DNA of 25,620 bases, from the IMG/VR virus record IMGVR_UViG_3300030116_002155, positions 1-25,620 of that record; one strand, written 5' to 3'. The position numbers and the translations under genes are program-made. The notes under the pieces are model-generated. The model did not search any database, was not told the DNA's origin, and saw only the letters and a program-made list of their open reading frames with translations. The DNA is from a virus. This document shows positions 1-8,421 of the stretch, piece after piece. Every line of letters starts with the position of its first letter. The stretch's first letter is position 1.

Positions 1-177
1 GATGATGATGTTTCAGCCGATAGACTCAAGAACGCTGCAGCCACTAAAAAGCTCGCAATATTCGATGCATTTGAGATCTTAAATAGAATTGAAATTGAAA
101 AAGCATTACTTGAGGGTAAAAATATAGAAGAAAAACCACAGTCTTTTAAAGGCTTTGCTGAAAGAAGATCTAAGTAA
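1..177 (+). CDS. 3' end of a gene upstream of the large terminase; possible small terminase subunit
   Basis: Frame 1 is open from the window edge to a TAA at 175-177 and gives the last 58 residues of a protein. The stop overlaps the ATG of the large terminase gene (TAATG), so the two are translationally coupled. The visible tail is helical and charged, with a long amphipathic helix containing KKLAIFDAFEILNRIEIEKA and a lysine/arginine-rich end. Position directly before the large terminase is where small terminase subunits usually lie, so that role is an inference from context; no diagnostic motif is visible in this fragment. Confidence 0.7.
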   Translation, partial: DDDVSADRLKNAAATKKLAIFDAFEILNRIEIEKALLEGKNIEEKPQSFKGFAERRSK

Positions 178-2390
178 TGTACGAACAATCATTATATCGC
201 ATTATAGAGCCTATAAAAATTAATACGATTAAAAGGCTTAATAAAGCAAAAAAGTGGAAATACGGCTATAATAAAGAGCATGACGTGGTTGTTATAAGCC
301 ATACTGGTGAGATCGGCGACGTTTATAGCATACAAAATTTAAAAATAGCATTACCTAAACAACCAAAAGAAGTTTTTAAAGGTAATAATAAATGGGAGGT
401 ACAAGAATATCCAAAAGAATTACAAAAGTTAAAAAGTATATTTGATTGGAAAGATTTACCAAGTAATTTTAAAGATAAGTGGAATGTTTACATTGATAGA
501 GAATTTACCAAACGCGACGAAGGTTATTGGTTCTATAACAAAAATGTTCCTACTTATATTACTGGCTCTCATTATATGTACTTGCAGTGGACCAAAATTG
601 ATGTTGGGAAGCCAGAGTTTAGAGAAGCAAACAGATTATTCTTTATATTCTGGGAAGCTTGCAAAGCAGATACAAGATGTTACGGAATGTGCTACCTCAA
701 AAATAGACGGAGTGGCTTTTCATTCATGGCATCGTCAGAAACTGTCAACCAAGCTACCATCTCTTCAGACTCTAGGTTTGGTATCTTATCAAAATCAGGA
801 GCAGATGCTAAGAAAATGTTTACAGATAAAGTCGTACCAATATCCGTTAATTATCCATTCTTCTTTAAACCAATACAAGATGGAATGGATCGACCAAAAA
901 CAGAGTTGGCGTATCGTGTTCCCGCAAGTAAATTTACAAAAAAGAGTATTCTTACAAAACAAAGAACTGAAGAGCTTGAAGGATTAGATACAACTATTGA
1001 CTGGAAAAATACAGGTGATAATAGTTATGATGGTGAAAAACTAGCTTTATTAGTACATGATGAAGCAGGTAAATGGGAAAGACCTGAAAATATATTAAAT
1101 AACTGGCGTGTAACTAAAACCACATTAAGATTAGGTTCAAGAGTTATAGGTAAATGTATGATGGGTTCAACAAGTAACTCATTAGATAAAGGTGGTGAAA
1201 ACTTTAAAAAACTATATAATGACTCAGATGTTACAAAAAGAAACCGCAACGGACAGACTCGTTCGGGACTCTATAGTTTGTTCATACCTATGGAATGGAA
1301 CTTCGAGGGATTCATTGATTCTTATGGATTACCTGTATTCAATACGCCAGAAGAACCAGTCGAAGACAACTATGGTCAATACATTGACGTCGGAGTTATT
1401 GAGCACTGGGAGAATGAAGTTGAAGGATTAAAAGGAGATCAAGACGGTTTAAATGAATTTTATAGACAATTTCCAAGGACTGAAGAACATGCTTTCAGGG
1501 ATGAAACTAAAAATAGCATATTTAATCTTGCTAAGATTTACGAACAGATTGATTTTAATGAAGAAGCTAGATACTCTGCTCTTGTCACTCGTGGCAGTTT
1601 TCAGTGGAAAAACGGAGTCAAAGACACAGAAGTAGAATTTACACCAAACCCTAACGGTAGATTTAATGTTAGTTGGGTGCCGGGTAAAGGTTTACAAAAT
1701 AAAGTAATAATAAAAAATGGTAGCAAATATCCAGGAAATGAACATATTGGTGCATTTGGTTGCGATAGTTATGATATATCCGGAACTACAGATGGCAAGG
1801 GTTCTAAAGGATCATTACATGGCCTCACTAAGTTCAGCATGGAAGAGGTACCAGCAAATAGGTTTTTTCTGGAGTATATAGCGAGACCGCAAACTGCAGA
1901 AATGTTTTTTGAAGATATATTAATGGCATTACATTTTTACGGTATGCCGATACTTGCAGAAAACAATAAACCAAGATTATTATACTATTTAAAAAGAAGA
2001 GGTTATAGAGGTTATTCAATGAATAGACCTGACAAAGTTTGGAATAAATTATCAGCTGCCGAAAAAGAAATAGGTGGTATACCAAACTCAAGTGAAGATA
2101 TTAGACAAGCACACGCTGCTGCAATTGAAAGTTATATAAATTCATATGTAGGTATAAAACACGACGGAAGTTATGGAGATTTATATTTTAATGAAACATT
2201 AAATGATTGGGCTAAGTTCGATATAAATAAAAGAACAAAGTTTGATGCGGCGATTAGTTCAGGTTTAGCAATTATGGCATGTAATAAAAATTTATATACC
2301 CCTAAAGCTACTCGTGAATTAAAAAATAAAGTAAATTTTAGTTTTGCTAAATACGATAATAAAGGCAATTTTTCAAAAATAATACAATAG
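177..2390 (+). CDS. terL: Terminase large subunit (packaging ATPase/nuclease)
   Basis: Probable motor that cuts concatemeric DNA and pumps it into the procapsid through the portal. The 737-residue length fits two-domain large terminases. ATPase domain: a deviant Walker A, KNRRSGFS at residues 175-182, with Phe in place of the usual P-loop lysine and an upstream lysine, like the deviant motif of lambda gpA; Walker B LALLVHDEA with the Asp-Glu pair at 295-296. RNase H-like nuclease domain: acidic residues at D530 (GCDSYD), E595 (ILAENNK) and D690 (KFDAAISSGLAI), the usual spacing of the metal-binding triad. The start overlaps the upstream stop and the stop abuts the portal ATG with no gap. Codon use is uneven along the gene: roughly 650-1000 and 1240-1660 use more C/G-ending codons than the AT-rich ends. 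I am confident of the family. Confidence 0.93.
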   Translation: MYEQSLYRIIEPIKINTIKRLNKAKKWKYGYNKEHDVVVISHTGEIGDVYSIQNLKIALPKQPKEVFKGNNKWEVQEYPKELQKLKSIFDWKDLPSNFKDKWNVYIDREFTKRDEGYWFYNKNVPTYITGSHYMYLQWTKIDVGKPEFREANRLFFIFWEACKADTRCYGMCYLKNRRSGFSFMASSETVNQATISSDSRFGILSKSGADAKKMFTDKVVPISVNYPFFFKPIQDGMDRPKTELAYRVPASKFTKKSILTKQRTEELEGLDTTIDWKNTGDNSYDGEKLALLVHDEAGKWERPENILNNWRVTKTTLRLGSRVIGKCMMGSTSNSLDKGGENFKKLYNDSDVTKRNRNGQTRSGLYSLFIPMEWNFEGFIDSYGLPVFNTPEEPVEDNYGQYIDVGVIEHWENEVEGLKGDQDGLNEFYRQFPRTEEHAFRDETKNSIFNLAKIYEQIDFNEEARYSALVTRGSFQWKNGVKDTEVEFTPNPNGRFNVSWVPGKGLQNKVIIKNGSKYPGNEHIGAFGCDSYDISGTTDGKGSKGSLHGLTKFSMEEVPANRFFLEYIARPQTAEMFFEDILMALHFYGMPILAENNKPRLLYYLKRRGYRGYSMNRPDKVWNKLSAAEKEIGGIPNSSEDIRQAHAAAIESYINSYVGIKHDGSYGDLYFNETLNDWAKFDINKRTKFDAAISSGLAIMACNKNLYTPKATRELKNKVNFSFAKYDNKGNFSKIIQ

Positions 2391-4808
2391 ATGGCAAAAG
2401 TACCAACAAGAAGTATTTTCCCCAGTCAAGCAGTAAGCGACATTGAGAAAGCAGATTTGCAATATGGATTAGAAGTTGCTAAAGCTGTAGAATCTGAATG
2501 GTTTAAAAAAGACTCAGGAAGTACACGTTACTTTGCAAATAGAGATAATTTTCATAGATTAAGACTATATGCAAGAGGTGAACAAAGTATACAAAAATAT
2601 AAAGATGAATTGTCTATTAACGGTGATTTATCATATTTAAATTTAGATTGGAAGCCAGTTCCTATTATACCTAAGTTTGTAGATATAGTAGTTAATGGCA
2701 TAGCAGAAAGAACATATGATTTAAAAGCTTTTTCAATAGATCCTGTAGCTAGTAAAAAAAGAACAGAATTTGTTGAAAATATGTTAAATGACATGTATGC
2801 ATCTGACTTTGCAAAAAAAATACAAAATGCATTAGGAATTAATACTCTATATAATGAGGAAAAAGATATACCTGAAAATGAAGAAGAATTAAATCTTCAT
2901 ATGCAATTAAATTATAAGCAATCTATTGAAATTGCTCAAGAACAAGCTATAAATAATGTTTTTGAATCAAATAAATATAATTTATTAAAGAAAAGAGTTG
3001 ATTACGATATAACTGTTTTAGGCATGGGTTGCGTTAAAAATAGTTTTAATACAGCAGAAGGTATTAAATTAGAATATGTTGACCCTGCTGATTTAGTTTA
3101 TTCTTATACAGAATCTCCTTATTTTGATGATATTTATTATGTAGGTGAAGTAAGAAGAGTTTCTATTGTTGAGCTTAAAAAACAATTTCCGCAATTAACA
3201 AATGAAGATATTGAGGATATTGAAGGATACGGAGCCGGTAATTCAAAATTATATAACAAATCATACACAGCAGAAAGTCAAGATAGAAATTATGTATATG
3301 TATTGTATTTTGAATATAAAACTTTTGAAAATCAAGTATACAAAATAAAACAAACTTCTACTGGTGCTGATAAAGCAATACAAAAAACAGATGAGTTTGA
3401 CCCACCAAAAGACGCAAGATCAAGATTTGAAAAAGTAAACAGATCTATTGAATGTTTATATGAGGGTGCTAAAATAGTTGGTTTAGAAAAAATGTTAAAA
3501 TGGCAAAAAGCAATTAACATGACTAGACCAAAGTCAGATATTACAAAAGTACAAATGAGTTATAACATTGTAGCTCCAAGAATATATAAAGGAAAGCCTG
3601 AGTCATTAGTTAGCAGAATGACATCTTTTGCAGATATGATTCAAATAACGCATTTAAAGTTACAGCAAGTGTTGTCTCGTATGGTTCCTGACGGGGTATT
3701 TTTAGATGCGGATGGTATTGCTGAAGTGGATTTAGGTAATGGTACAAATTATAATCCACAAGAAGCATTAAATATGTATTTCCAAACTGGTTCTGTTATT
3801 GGTAGATCAATGACGCAAGATGGTGAATTTAATAATGGCAGAGTACCTATTCAAGAATTAAGAGCATCGGGTGGTAACCAAAAAATTGCAAGTTTAATAC
3901 AGTCTTATAATTATTATTTGCAAATGATGCGAGATGTTACAGGATTAAATGAAGCAAGAGATGGTAGCGCGCCTGATAAAAATGCATTAGTTGGATTACA
4001 AAAATTAGCAGCAGCTAATAGCAATACAGCAACTAGACATATATTACAAGGTGGTTTATATGTAACATTAAAAACTGCAGAAGCAATATCATTAAGAATT
4101 GCTGATGTATTAGAATATTCAAATACTAGTGAATCTTTTATTCAATCATTAGGTAAATTTGATATGGCAACATTAGCAGAAATTTCAGAACTACATATTC
4201 ATGATTTTGGTATATTTTTAGAATTAGCGCCAGATGAAGAAGAAAAACAATTATTAGAAAATAATATTCAAATGGCCATTACTCAAAAACAAATTGAATT
4301 AGATGATGCTATTGATGTTAGAGAAATTAAAAATCTTAAATTAGCTAATCAATTATTAAAATTAAGAAGAAAACAAAAATTTGAAAGAGATAGACAAATA
4401 CAAATGGAAAATATACAAGCTCAATCTCAATCGAATACTCAAGCGGCTCAAGCTGCTGCTGCTGCAGATATGCAAAAACAACAAGGAATTGCGGAAAGCA
4501 AAGTAAAAATTGCACAAGCACAATCTCAATTTGATATTGCAAAATTAGAAAGAGAAGCAGCAATTAAGAAAGAATTAATGGAATTTGAATTTCAATTAAA
4601 CATGCAGCTTAAAACGGCTGAAGCAGATGTAATTAAAAATAAAGAGAAGTATAAAGAAGATCGTAAAGACGAAAGAACAAAAATTCAAGCTTCTCAGCAA
4701 AGTGAATTAATAGACCAGAGAAAATCTGGTACACCACCAAAAAACTTTGAATCCGCTGGATTTGATAACTTAGGTGGATTTGGGTTAGAACAATTTGATC
4801 CAAGATAA
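2391..4808 (+). CDS. Portal protein with long coiled-coil C-terminus
   Basis: Probable dodecameric DNA entry and exit channel at one capsid vertex and docking site for the terminase. Supporting features: position directly after the large terminase (ATG follows the stop with no spacer); a core segment around residues 88-118 (FVDIVVNGIAERTYDLKAF) and a region at about 200-250 (DYDITVLGMGCVKNSF, then YVDPADLVY) typical of portals; and the segment near 515-550 with VTGLNEARDGSAPDKNALVG, which I remember from portal proteins of phages of Bacteroidetes and marine phages. Residues from about 640 to 770 are rich in Gln, Ala, Lys and Glu, include an alanine run coded by GCT repeats, and should form a long coiled coil, perhaps a barrel-like crown inside the head. 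At 805 residues it is larger than many portals, mostly because of this tail. Function is by family resemblance and order. Confidence 0.87.
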   Translation: MAKVPTRSIFPSQAVSDIEKADLQYGLEVAKAVESEWFKKDSGSTRYFANRDNFHRLRLYARGEQSIQKYKDELSINGDLSYLNLDWKPVPIIPKFVDIVVNGIAERTYDLKAFSIDPVASKKRTEFVENMLNDMYASDFAKKIQNALGINTLYNEEKDIPENEEELNLHMQLNYKQSIEIAQEQAINNVFESNKYNLLKKRVDYDITVLGMGCVKNSFNTAEGIKLEYVDPADLVYSYTESPYFDDIYYVGEVRRVSIVELKKQFPQLTNEDIEDIEGYGAGNSKLYNKSYTAESQDRNYVYVLYFEYKTFENQVYKIKQTSTGADKAIQKTDEFDPPKDARSRFEKVNRSIECLYEGAKIVGLEKMLKWQKAINMTRPKSDITKVQMSYNIVAPRIYKGKPESLVSRMTSFADMIQITHLKLQQVLSRMVPDGVFLDADGIAEVDLGNGTNYNPQEALNMYFQTGSVIGRSMTQDGEFNNGRVPIQELRASGGNQKIASLIQSYNYYLQMMRDVTGLNEARDGSAPDKNALVGLQKLAAANSNTATRHILQGGLYVTLKTAEAISLRIADVLEYSNTSESFIQSLGKFDMATLAEISELHIHDFGIFLELAPDEEEKQLLENNIQMAITQKQIELDDAIDVREIKNLKLANQLLKLRRKQKFERDRQIQMENIQAQSQSNTQAAQAAAAADMQKQQGIAESKVKIAQAQSQFDIAKLEREAAIKKELMEFEFQLNMQLKTAEADVIKNKEKYKEDRKDERTKIQASQQSELIDQRKSGTPPKNFESAGFDNLGGFGLEQFDPR

Positions 4809-4838
4809 ATTTTTTAAACAATTATATAATATTTTATT

Positions 4839-6062
4839 ATGGCAGAAATTAAAGCAAAAGTGGTAGACGCTGAAGAACCGTCTATTCAAGAAAAAGAAGA
4901 AGCAGTTCAGAAACCATCAAGTTTTGATGAAGATTCTGGAATGTACAAAGTAAATTTAAACGAACCTAAAGAAGAACAAAATGCCGTTCAAGAACAAAAA
5001 ACAGAAGATGGCGTGCTACGCGGAAGCAGCGAGAATGAAGAAGCTGGGGAAAAAACCGAAGTGGAATTGCAAGACGTACGCGAAGAAAAAGAAATAGAAG
5101 AAACGCCAATATTAGAAGAAGTTATAGAAGATGATGAAACCAGTGATAACAAGGCTCCAGTGGTTGCAGAGCAAGAAGAAAGCAAAGTTGAAACGGTTGA
5201 AGAACCTAAAGAAGAAACCAAAGAACCAGTAGTTGATTATCCAGAAAATATTATAGACTTAGTTAAGTTTATGAATGAAACAGGTGGGACACTGGAAGAT
5301 TATGTTCGATTAAATGCAGATTATACTAACGTGGATGAAAATACATTGTTAGTTGAATATTACAAACAAACAAAACCTCATTTAAGTTACGATGAAATAC
5401 AATTTCTTATGGAAGATGAATTTTCATTTGATCAAGAAATAGATGAGGAAAGAACAATAAAAAGAAAAAAATTAGCTCTCAAAGAAGAGGTTGCAAAAGC
5501 TAAAAGCTTTTTAACAGGTCTTAAGGATACATATTACAAAGAAGTCAAGTTGGGTTCTAAGTTAGCTCCTGAGCAACAAAAAGCTGTAGAATTTTTTAAC
5601 CGCTACAATGAAGAGCAAAAATCAGCTGATGAATTATTAGCAAAGCAAACAGAACATTTTAAACAACAAACTGAAAACGTTTTCAATGAAAATTTTAAAG
5701 GTTTTAATTTTAAAGTTGGAGACAAAAAGTATAGGTTTAATGTAAAAGATGTTAATAAAGTAAAAGAATCACAAAATTTAACAAGTGTCTTTGATAAATA
5801 TGTTGATGAGAATAATCTTCTTACCAACGCAGGTGATTTTCATAAATCTTTATTTGCCGCTTCTAATCCTGATGCAATAGCAAATCATTTTTATGAGCAA
5901 GGTAAAGCAGATGCTATAAAACAAATGTCCGCAGAAGCTAAGAACATTAATATGGATCCTAGAAAAACTTCGGACGGTTATGTTGAAACTGGCGGTATAA
6001 AAGTAAGAGCTATATCAGGAGATAGTGATTCTAAGCTAAAAATTAAACTTAAAAATTACTAA
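4839..6062 (+). CDS. Probable capsid scaffolding protein
   Basis: Candidate scaffold that guides coat assembly and is absent from the mature head. It lies between portal and major capsid protein, the usual scaffold position, and has the usual composition: residues 1-130 are extremely rich in Glu and probably disordered, followed by a helical and charged region (IIDLVKFMNETGGTLEDYV, then repeated Lys/Glu helices at about 180-280) and a basic C-terminus rich in Lys that could bind coat protein. It is 407 residues. No protease motif is visible, so nothing suggests that it is a fused prohead protease. The start is preceded by TTATT rather than a Shine-Dalgarno site. The N-terminal coding sequence contains several CGC, GCG and AGC codons that are rare in the surrounding genes. 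Identity rests on position and composition, not on a recognised motif. Confidence 0.65.
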   Translation: MAEIKAKVVDAEEPSIQEKEEAVQKPSSFDEDSGMYKVNLNEPKEEQNAVQEQKTEDGVLRGSSENEEAGEKTEVELQDVREEKEIEETPILEEVIEDDETSDNKAPVVAEQEESKVETVEEPKEETKEPVVDYPENIIDLVKFMNETGGTLEDYVRLNADYTNVDENTLLVEYYKQTKPHLSYDEIQFLMEDEFSFDQEIDEERTIKRKKLALKEEVAKAKSFLTGLKDTYYKEVKLGSKLAPEQQKAVEFFNRYNEEQKSADELLAKQTEHFKQQTENVFNENFKGFNFKVGDKKYRFNVKDVNKVKESQNLTSVFDKYVDENNLLTNAGDFHKSLFAASNPDAIANHFYEQGKADAIKQMSAEAKNINMDPRKTSDGYVETGGIKVRAISGDSDSKLKIKLKNY

Positions 6063-6082
6063 CAATTAAAAAATAATTTAAA

Positions 6083-7507
6083 ATGGCAAGTACAAGTTTT
6101 GCAGTTGGAACTGGCGGTTTAGTCACTCCTTCTGCTTCAAAGATGACGACTATTGGATCTTATTTAGATATAAGAAATGATGGTTGGACAAAACAATATC
6201 TTCCTGAGCTTTATGAAGCTGAGGTAGAAAAGTATGGAGACAGATCTATTTCTGGATTCATTCAAATGTTAGGTGCTGAAATGCCTATGGCTTCTGATCA
6301 AGTTATTTGGTCTGAGCAAGGTAGATTACACTTAGCGTATAACGGACAAATCAATCCTGTAACTGGTGTTGTAGACACAATTACTGGTATTGATTCTGGA
6401 GCTACTGAAGCTCACGCGGTAAGAAAAGGTGCTACTGTTGTAGCAGTTGTTAACAGTATTGTATTCAAAGCTCTTGTAACTGCAGGTGCTGAGGCTTCAA
6501 CATCTCAATTAACAATCAGACCTTACAGCGCTGAGCATGTAGATGATATTTCTGGTATCGCAACTACAGACAATCAGGTTATTAAGTTTTTCGTTTACGG
6601 TTCTGAATTCAAAAAAGGAACTGATTCAATGACGGATTCTATCGAGCCTAACTTCTTATCATTAACTAACAACCCGATGATTCTTAAAGATCACTTTGAA
6701 ATTTCAGGATCTGACGCGTCTCAAATTGGTTGGGTAGAAGTTTCAGGTGAGGCTGGACAATCAGGATATTTATGGTATTTAAAATCTCAAGGAGATACTT
6801 CTAAGAGATTTGAAGATTACTTAGAAATGTCAATGGTTGAAGCTGAAAAATCAGCTGGTGGTAACGTATTCTCTTCTGTAACTAATGCTCCTGCAGGATC
6901 TGAAGGTCTTTTAGCAGCTATTGGTTCAAGAGGTATTGTTGGTACTGGTTTCTTTGATGATTCATCTGATCCAGTATTAGCTAGCTTTGACACATTATTA
7001 GCTAACTTAGATGAGCAAGGAGCTATTGAAGAAAACATGTTATTCTTAGATAGAGGTGCTAATTTAGGTATTGATGATATGTTAGGAGCTGTTAATGCTA
7101 ACTACAGTGGTGGTACATCTTTTGGAGTATTCAACAACTCTCAAGATATGGCTTTAAATTTAGGTTTCTCTGGTTTCAGAAGAGGTTCTTATGACTTTTA
7201 TAAAACTGACTGGAAATACTTAAACAACAAGTCAACTAGAGGATTAGTTGGTGGTTTAGAAGGAGTATTAGTACCAGCAGGTACATCTTCAGTGTATGAC
7301 CAAAATCTTGGTAAGAATGTTAAGAGACCATTCTTACACGTGAGATATAGAGCTTCTGAAGCTGATGATAGAAAACTAAAAACTTGGATTACTGGTTCAC
7401 TAGGTGGTGCATCTAGCTCTGGTACTGACAAGATGGAAGTTCACTATCTATCAGAAAGATGTTTGATAGTACAAGCTGCAAACAACTTTATCAGATTTGA
7501 CTCTTAA
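6083..7507 (+). CDS. Major capsid protein
   Basis: Probable HK97-fold coat protein, the main shell subunit. It is 474 residues and follows the scaffold candidate by 20 bases. The sequence is rich in Gly, Ala, Ser and Thr, has an N-terminal arm, a helix region near 35-60 (KQYLPELYEAEVEKYG) and a C-terminal part with LHVRYRASEADDRKLKTW and a beta-rich finish (SERCLIVQAANNFIRF), which I remember from coat proteins of marine phages. Its codon use stands apart: Phe, Asn, Tyr and Ile use many C-ending codons (TTC, AAC, TAC, ATC), and Gly/Ala strongly favour GGT/GCT, as expected for the most highly expressed gene of the cluster. A hairpin terminator starts nine bases after the stop, which would limit read-through and give abundant coat mRNA. 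Confidence 0.85.
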   Translation: MASTSFAVGTGGLVTPSASKMTTIGSYLDIRNDGWTKQYLPELYEAEVEKYGDRSISGFIQMLGAEMPMASDQVIWSEQGRLHLAYNGQINPVTGVVDTITGIDSGATEAHAVRKGATVVAVVNSIVFKALVTAGAEASTSQLTIRPYSAEHVDDISGIATTDNQVIKFFVYGSEFKKGTDSMTDSIEPNFLSLTNNPMILKDHFEISGSDASQIGWVEVSGEAGQSGYLWYLKSQGDTSKRFEDYLEMSMVEAEKSAGGNVFSSVTNAPAGSEGLLAAIGSRGIVGTGFFDDSSDPVLASFDTLLANLDEQGAIEENMLFLDRGANLGIDDMLGAVNANYSGGTSFGVFNNSQDMALNLGFSGFRRGSYDFYKTDWKYLNNKSTRGLVGGLEGVLVPAGTSSVYDQNLGKNVKRPFLHVRYRASEADDRKLKTWITGSLGGASSSGTDKMEVHYLSERCLIVQAANNFIRFDS

Positions 7508-7515
7508 TATTTATT

Positions 7516-7554
7516 AAAGGTAACGGGTGCTTCGGCACCCAATGCCTTTATTTT
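7516..7554 (+). terminator. Rho-independent terminator after the coat gene, UUCG tetraloop
   Basis: Two stacked stems close on a TTCG loop: GGGTGC at 7525-7530 pairs exactly with GCACCC at 7535-7540, and AAAGGTA at 7516-7522 pairs with TGCCTTT at 7543-7549 (one G-U pair), with a small internal loop of AC/AA between them. ATTTT follows at once. A C(UUCG)G loop is especially stable, and the T-rich tail supports termination on the + strand. It sits just past the coat stop codon and before the next gene. Confidence 0.85.
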
Positions 7555-7576
7555 AACATTTTTATTATATCATATT

Positions 7577-8365
7577 ATGGCAAAAAAACAAAAAGCAGAG
7601 GTGGCTGCTAAAGAACCTGTAATGGTTGCTCCATCAAAAAAAGTGGTTAAACCACAAATACAAGATAAATTATACGAATTAACCATACATGAAACACCTA
7701 TTGTTTATATTTTAAAAAGCAAAGGTATATTATGGTTTGATGAAGAAAAAGGTTACGAAAGAGAAATAAAATACTGTGAAAATCAAAAAACAGTATTTGC
7801 AGATGAAATGAAAGGGGTACAAAGAATGAGCCACATATCTTTTAAAGATGGCAAACTTTATGTGCCAAAAGAAAAACAAACATTACAAAAATTTCTTTCA
7901 ATGCATCCTGACAACGGCAGTAAATTTGCAGAACATAATCCTGTTCAAATTGCTCAAGATGACTTAGAGGTGCTTGAATTAGAAATTAGTGCGTTAAATT
8001 TAGCACAAAAAATTGATGTTGATCATGCAGAAGCAATATTGAGGTCAGAATTAGGAAATGAGGTATCTAGGATGACTTCTAAGGAGCTTAAAAGAGATTT
8101 ACTATTATTTGCTAGAAACAATCCTGTATTGTTCTTAGAATTGGCAAATGATGAAAACATAAATATTAGAAACGTAGGCATAAAAGCTGTAGAAAATAAT
8201 ATTATCGATCTTTCAAGTGATCAAAGAACATTTACCTGGGCATCAACAGGAAGAAAACTTATAACAGTTCCATTTGATGAAAATCCATATTCAGCATTAG
8301 CTGCATGGTTTAAAACAGATGAAGGAATTGAAGTTTATCAAACAGTTGAAAAAAGAGTTAAATAG
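7577..8365 (+). CDS. Unrecognised structural protein, possible head-completion or minor head protein
   Basis: I do not recognise this 262-residue family with certainty. Residues 1-28 are a Lys/Ala/Val-rich, probably flexible tail. About 30-95 looks beta-rich (KLYELTIHETPIVYILKSKG, with a short Trp-Phe-Asp segment). About 120-205 is helical, with acidic and leucine-rich helices. The C-terminus (222-257) carries FTWASTGRKLITVPFDENPY followed by a short helix, the part that looks most conserved. No catalytic motif, signal peptide or membrane segment is visible. It lies between two hairpins, a terminator before it and a long stem after it, so its transcript level is probably set separately from the coat gene. 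Position right after the coat gene suggests a head-completion or auxiliary head protein, which is inference. Confidence 0.7.
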   Translation: MAKKQKAEVAAKEPVMVAPSKKVVKPQIQDKLYELTIHETPIVYILKSKGILWFDEEKGYEREIKYCENQKTVFADEMKGVQRMSHISFKDGKLYVPKEKQTLQKFLSMHPDNGSKFAEHNPVQIAQDDLEVLELEISALNLAQKIDVDHAEAILRSELGNEVSRMTSKELKRDLLLFARNNPVLFLELANDENINIRNVGIKAVENNIIDLSSDQRTFTWASTGRKLITVPFDENPYSALAAWFKTDEGIEVYQTVEKRVK

Positions 8366-8370
8366 TTAAT

Positions 8371-8409
8371 TATAGTGGTTGAGCCGCTATATGCGGCTTA
8401 ATCATTATA
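8371..8409 (+). other. Long 17-bp hairpin between structural genes
   Basis: TATAGTGGTTGAGCCGC at 8371-8387 pairs along its whole length with 8393-8409, counting three G-U pairs, around a TATAT loop. It begins six bases after the upstream stop and ends 12 bases before the next ATG. There is no T-run on the + strand (TAAATAAAAATT follows), so it is a poor classical terminator; an RNA processing, stabilising or attenuating stem is equally possible. The three G-U pairs hold in the + strand RNA, where they are G-U; the opposite strand would have weaker A-C mismatches there, so the structure is most likely meant for the + transcript. Confidence 0.6.
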
Positions 8410-8421
8410 TAAATAAAAATT

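Noticed and set aside
442-987. 181-codon open frame on the + strand inside the terminase gene
   Set aside because: The terminase frame carries intact Walker and nuclease motifs across this region; the other frame gives no recognisable domain and arises from local codon composition.
4441-4470. GCT repeat in the portal gene as a microsatellite
   Set aside because: Only four or five units, coding an alanine run within the coiled coil; ordinary low-complexity coding sequence.
7551-7576. Bacteroidetes-type promoter (TTTG and TAnnTTTG boxes) before the gene at 7577
   Set aside because: The region is AT-rich but lacks a convincing TAnnTTTG box; the same was true before 6083, 24033 and 4839, so no promoter is called.
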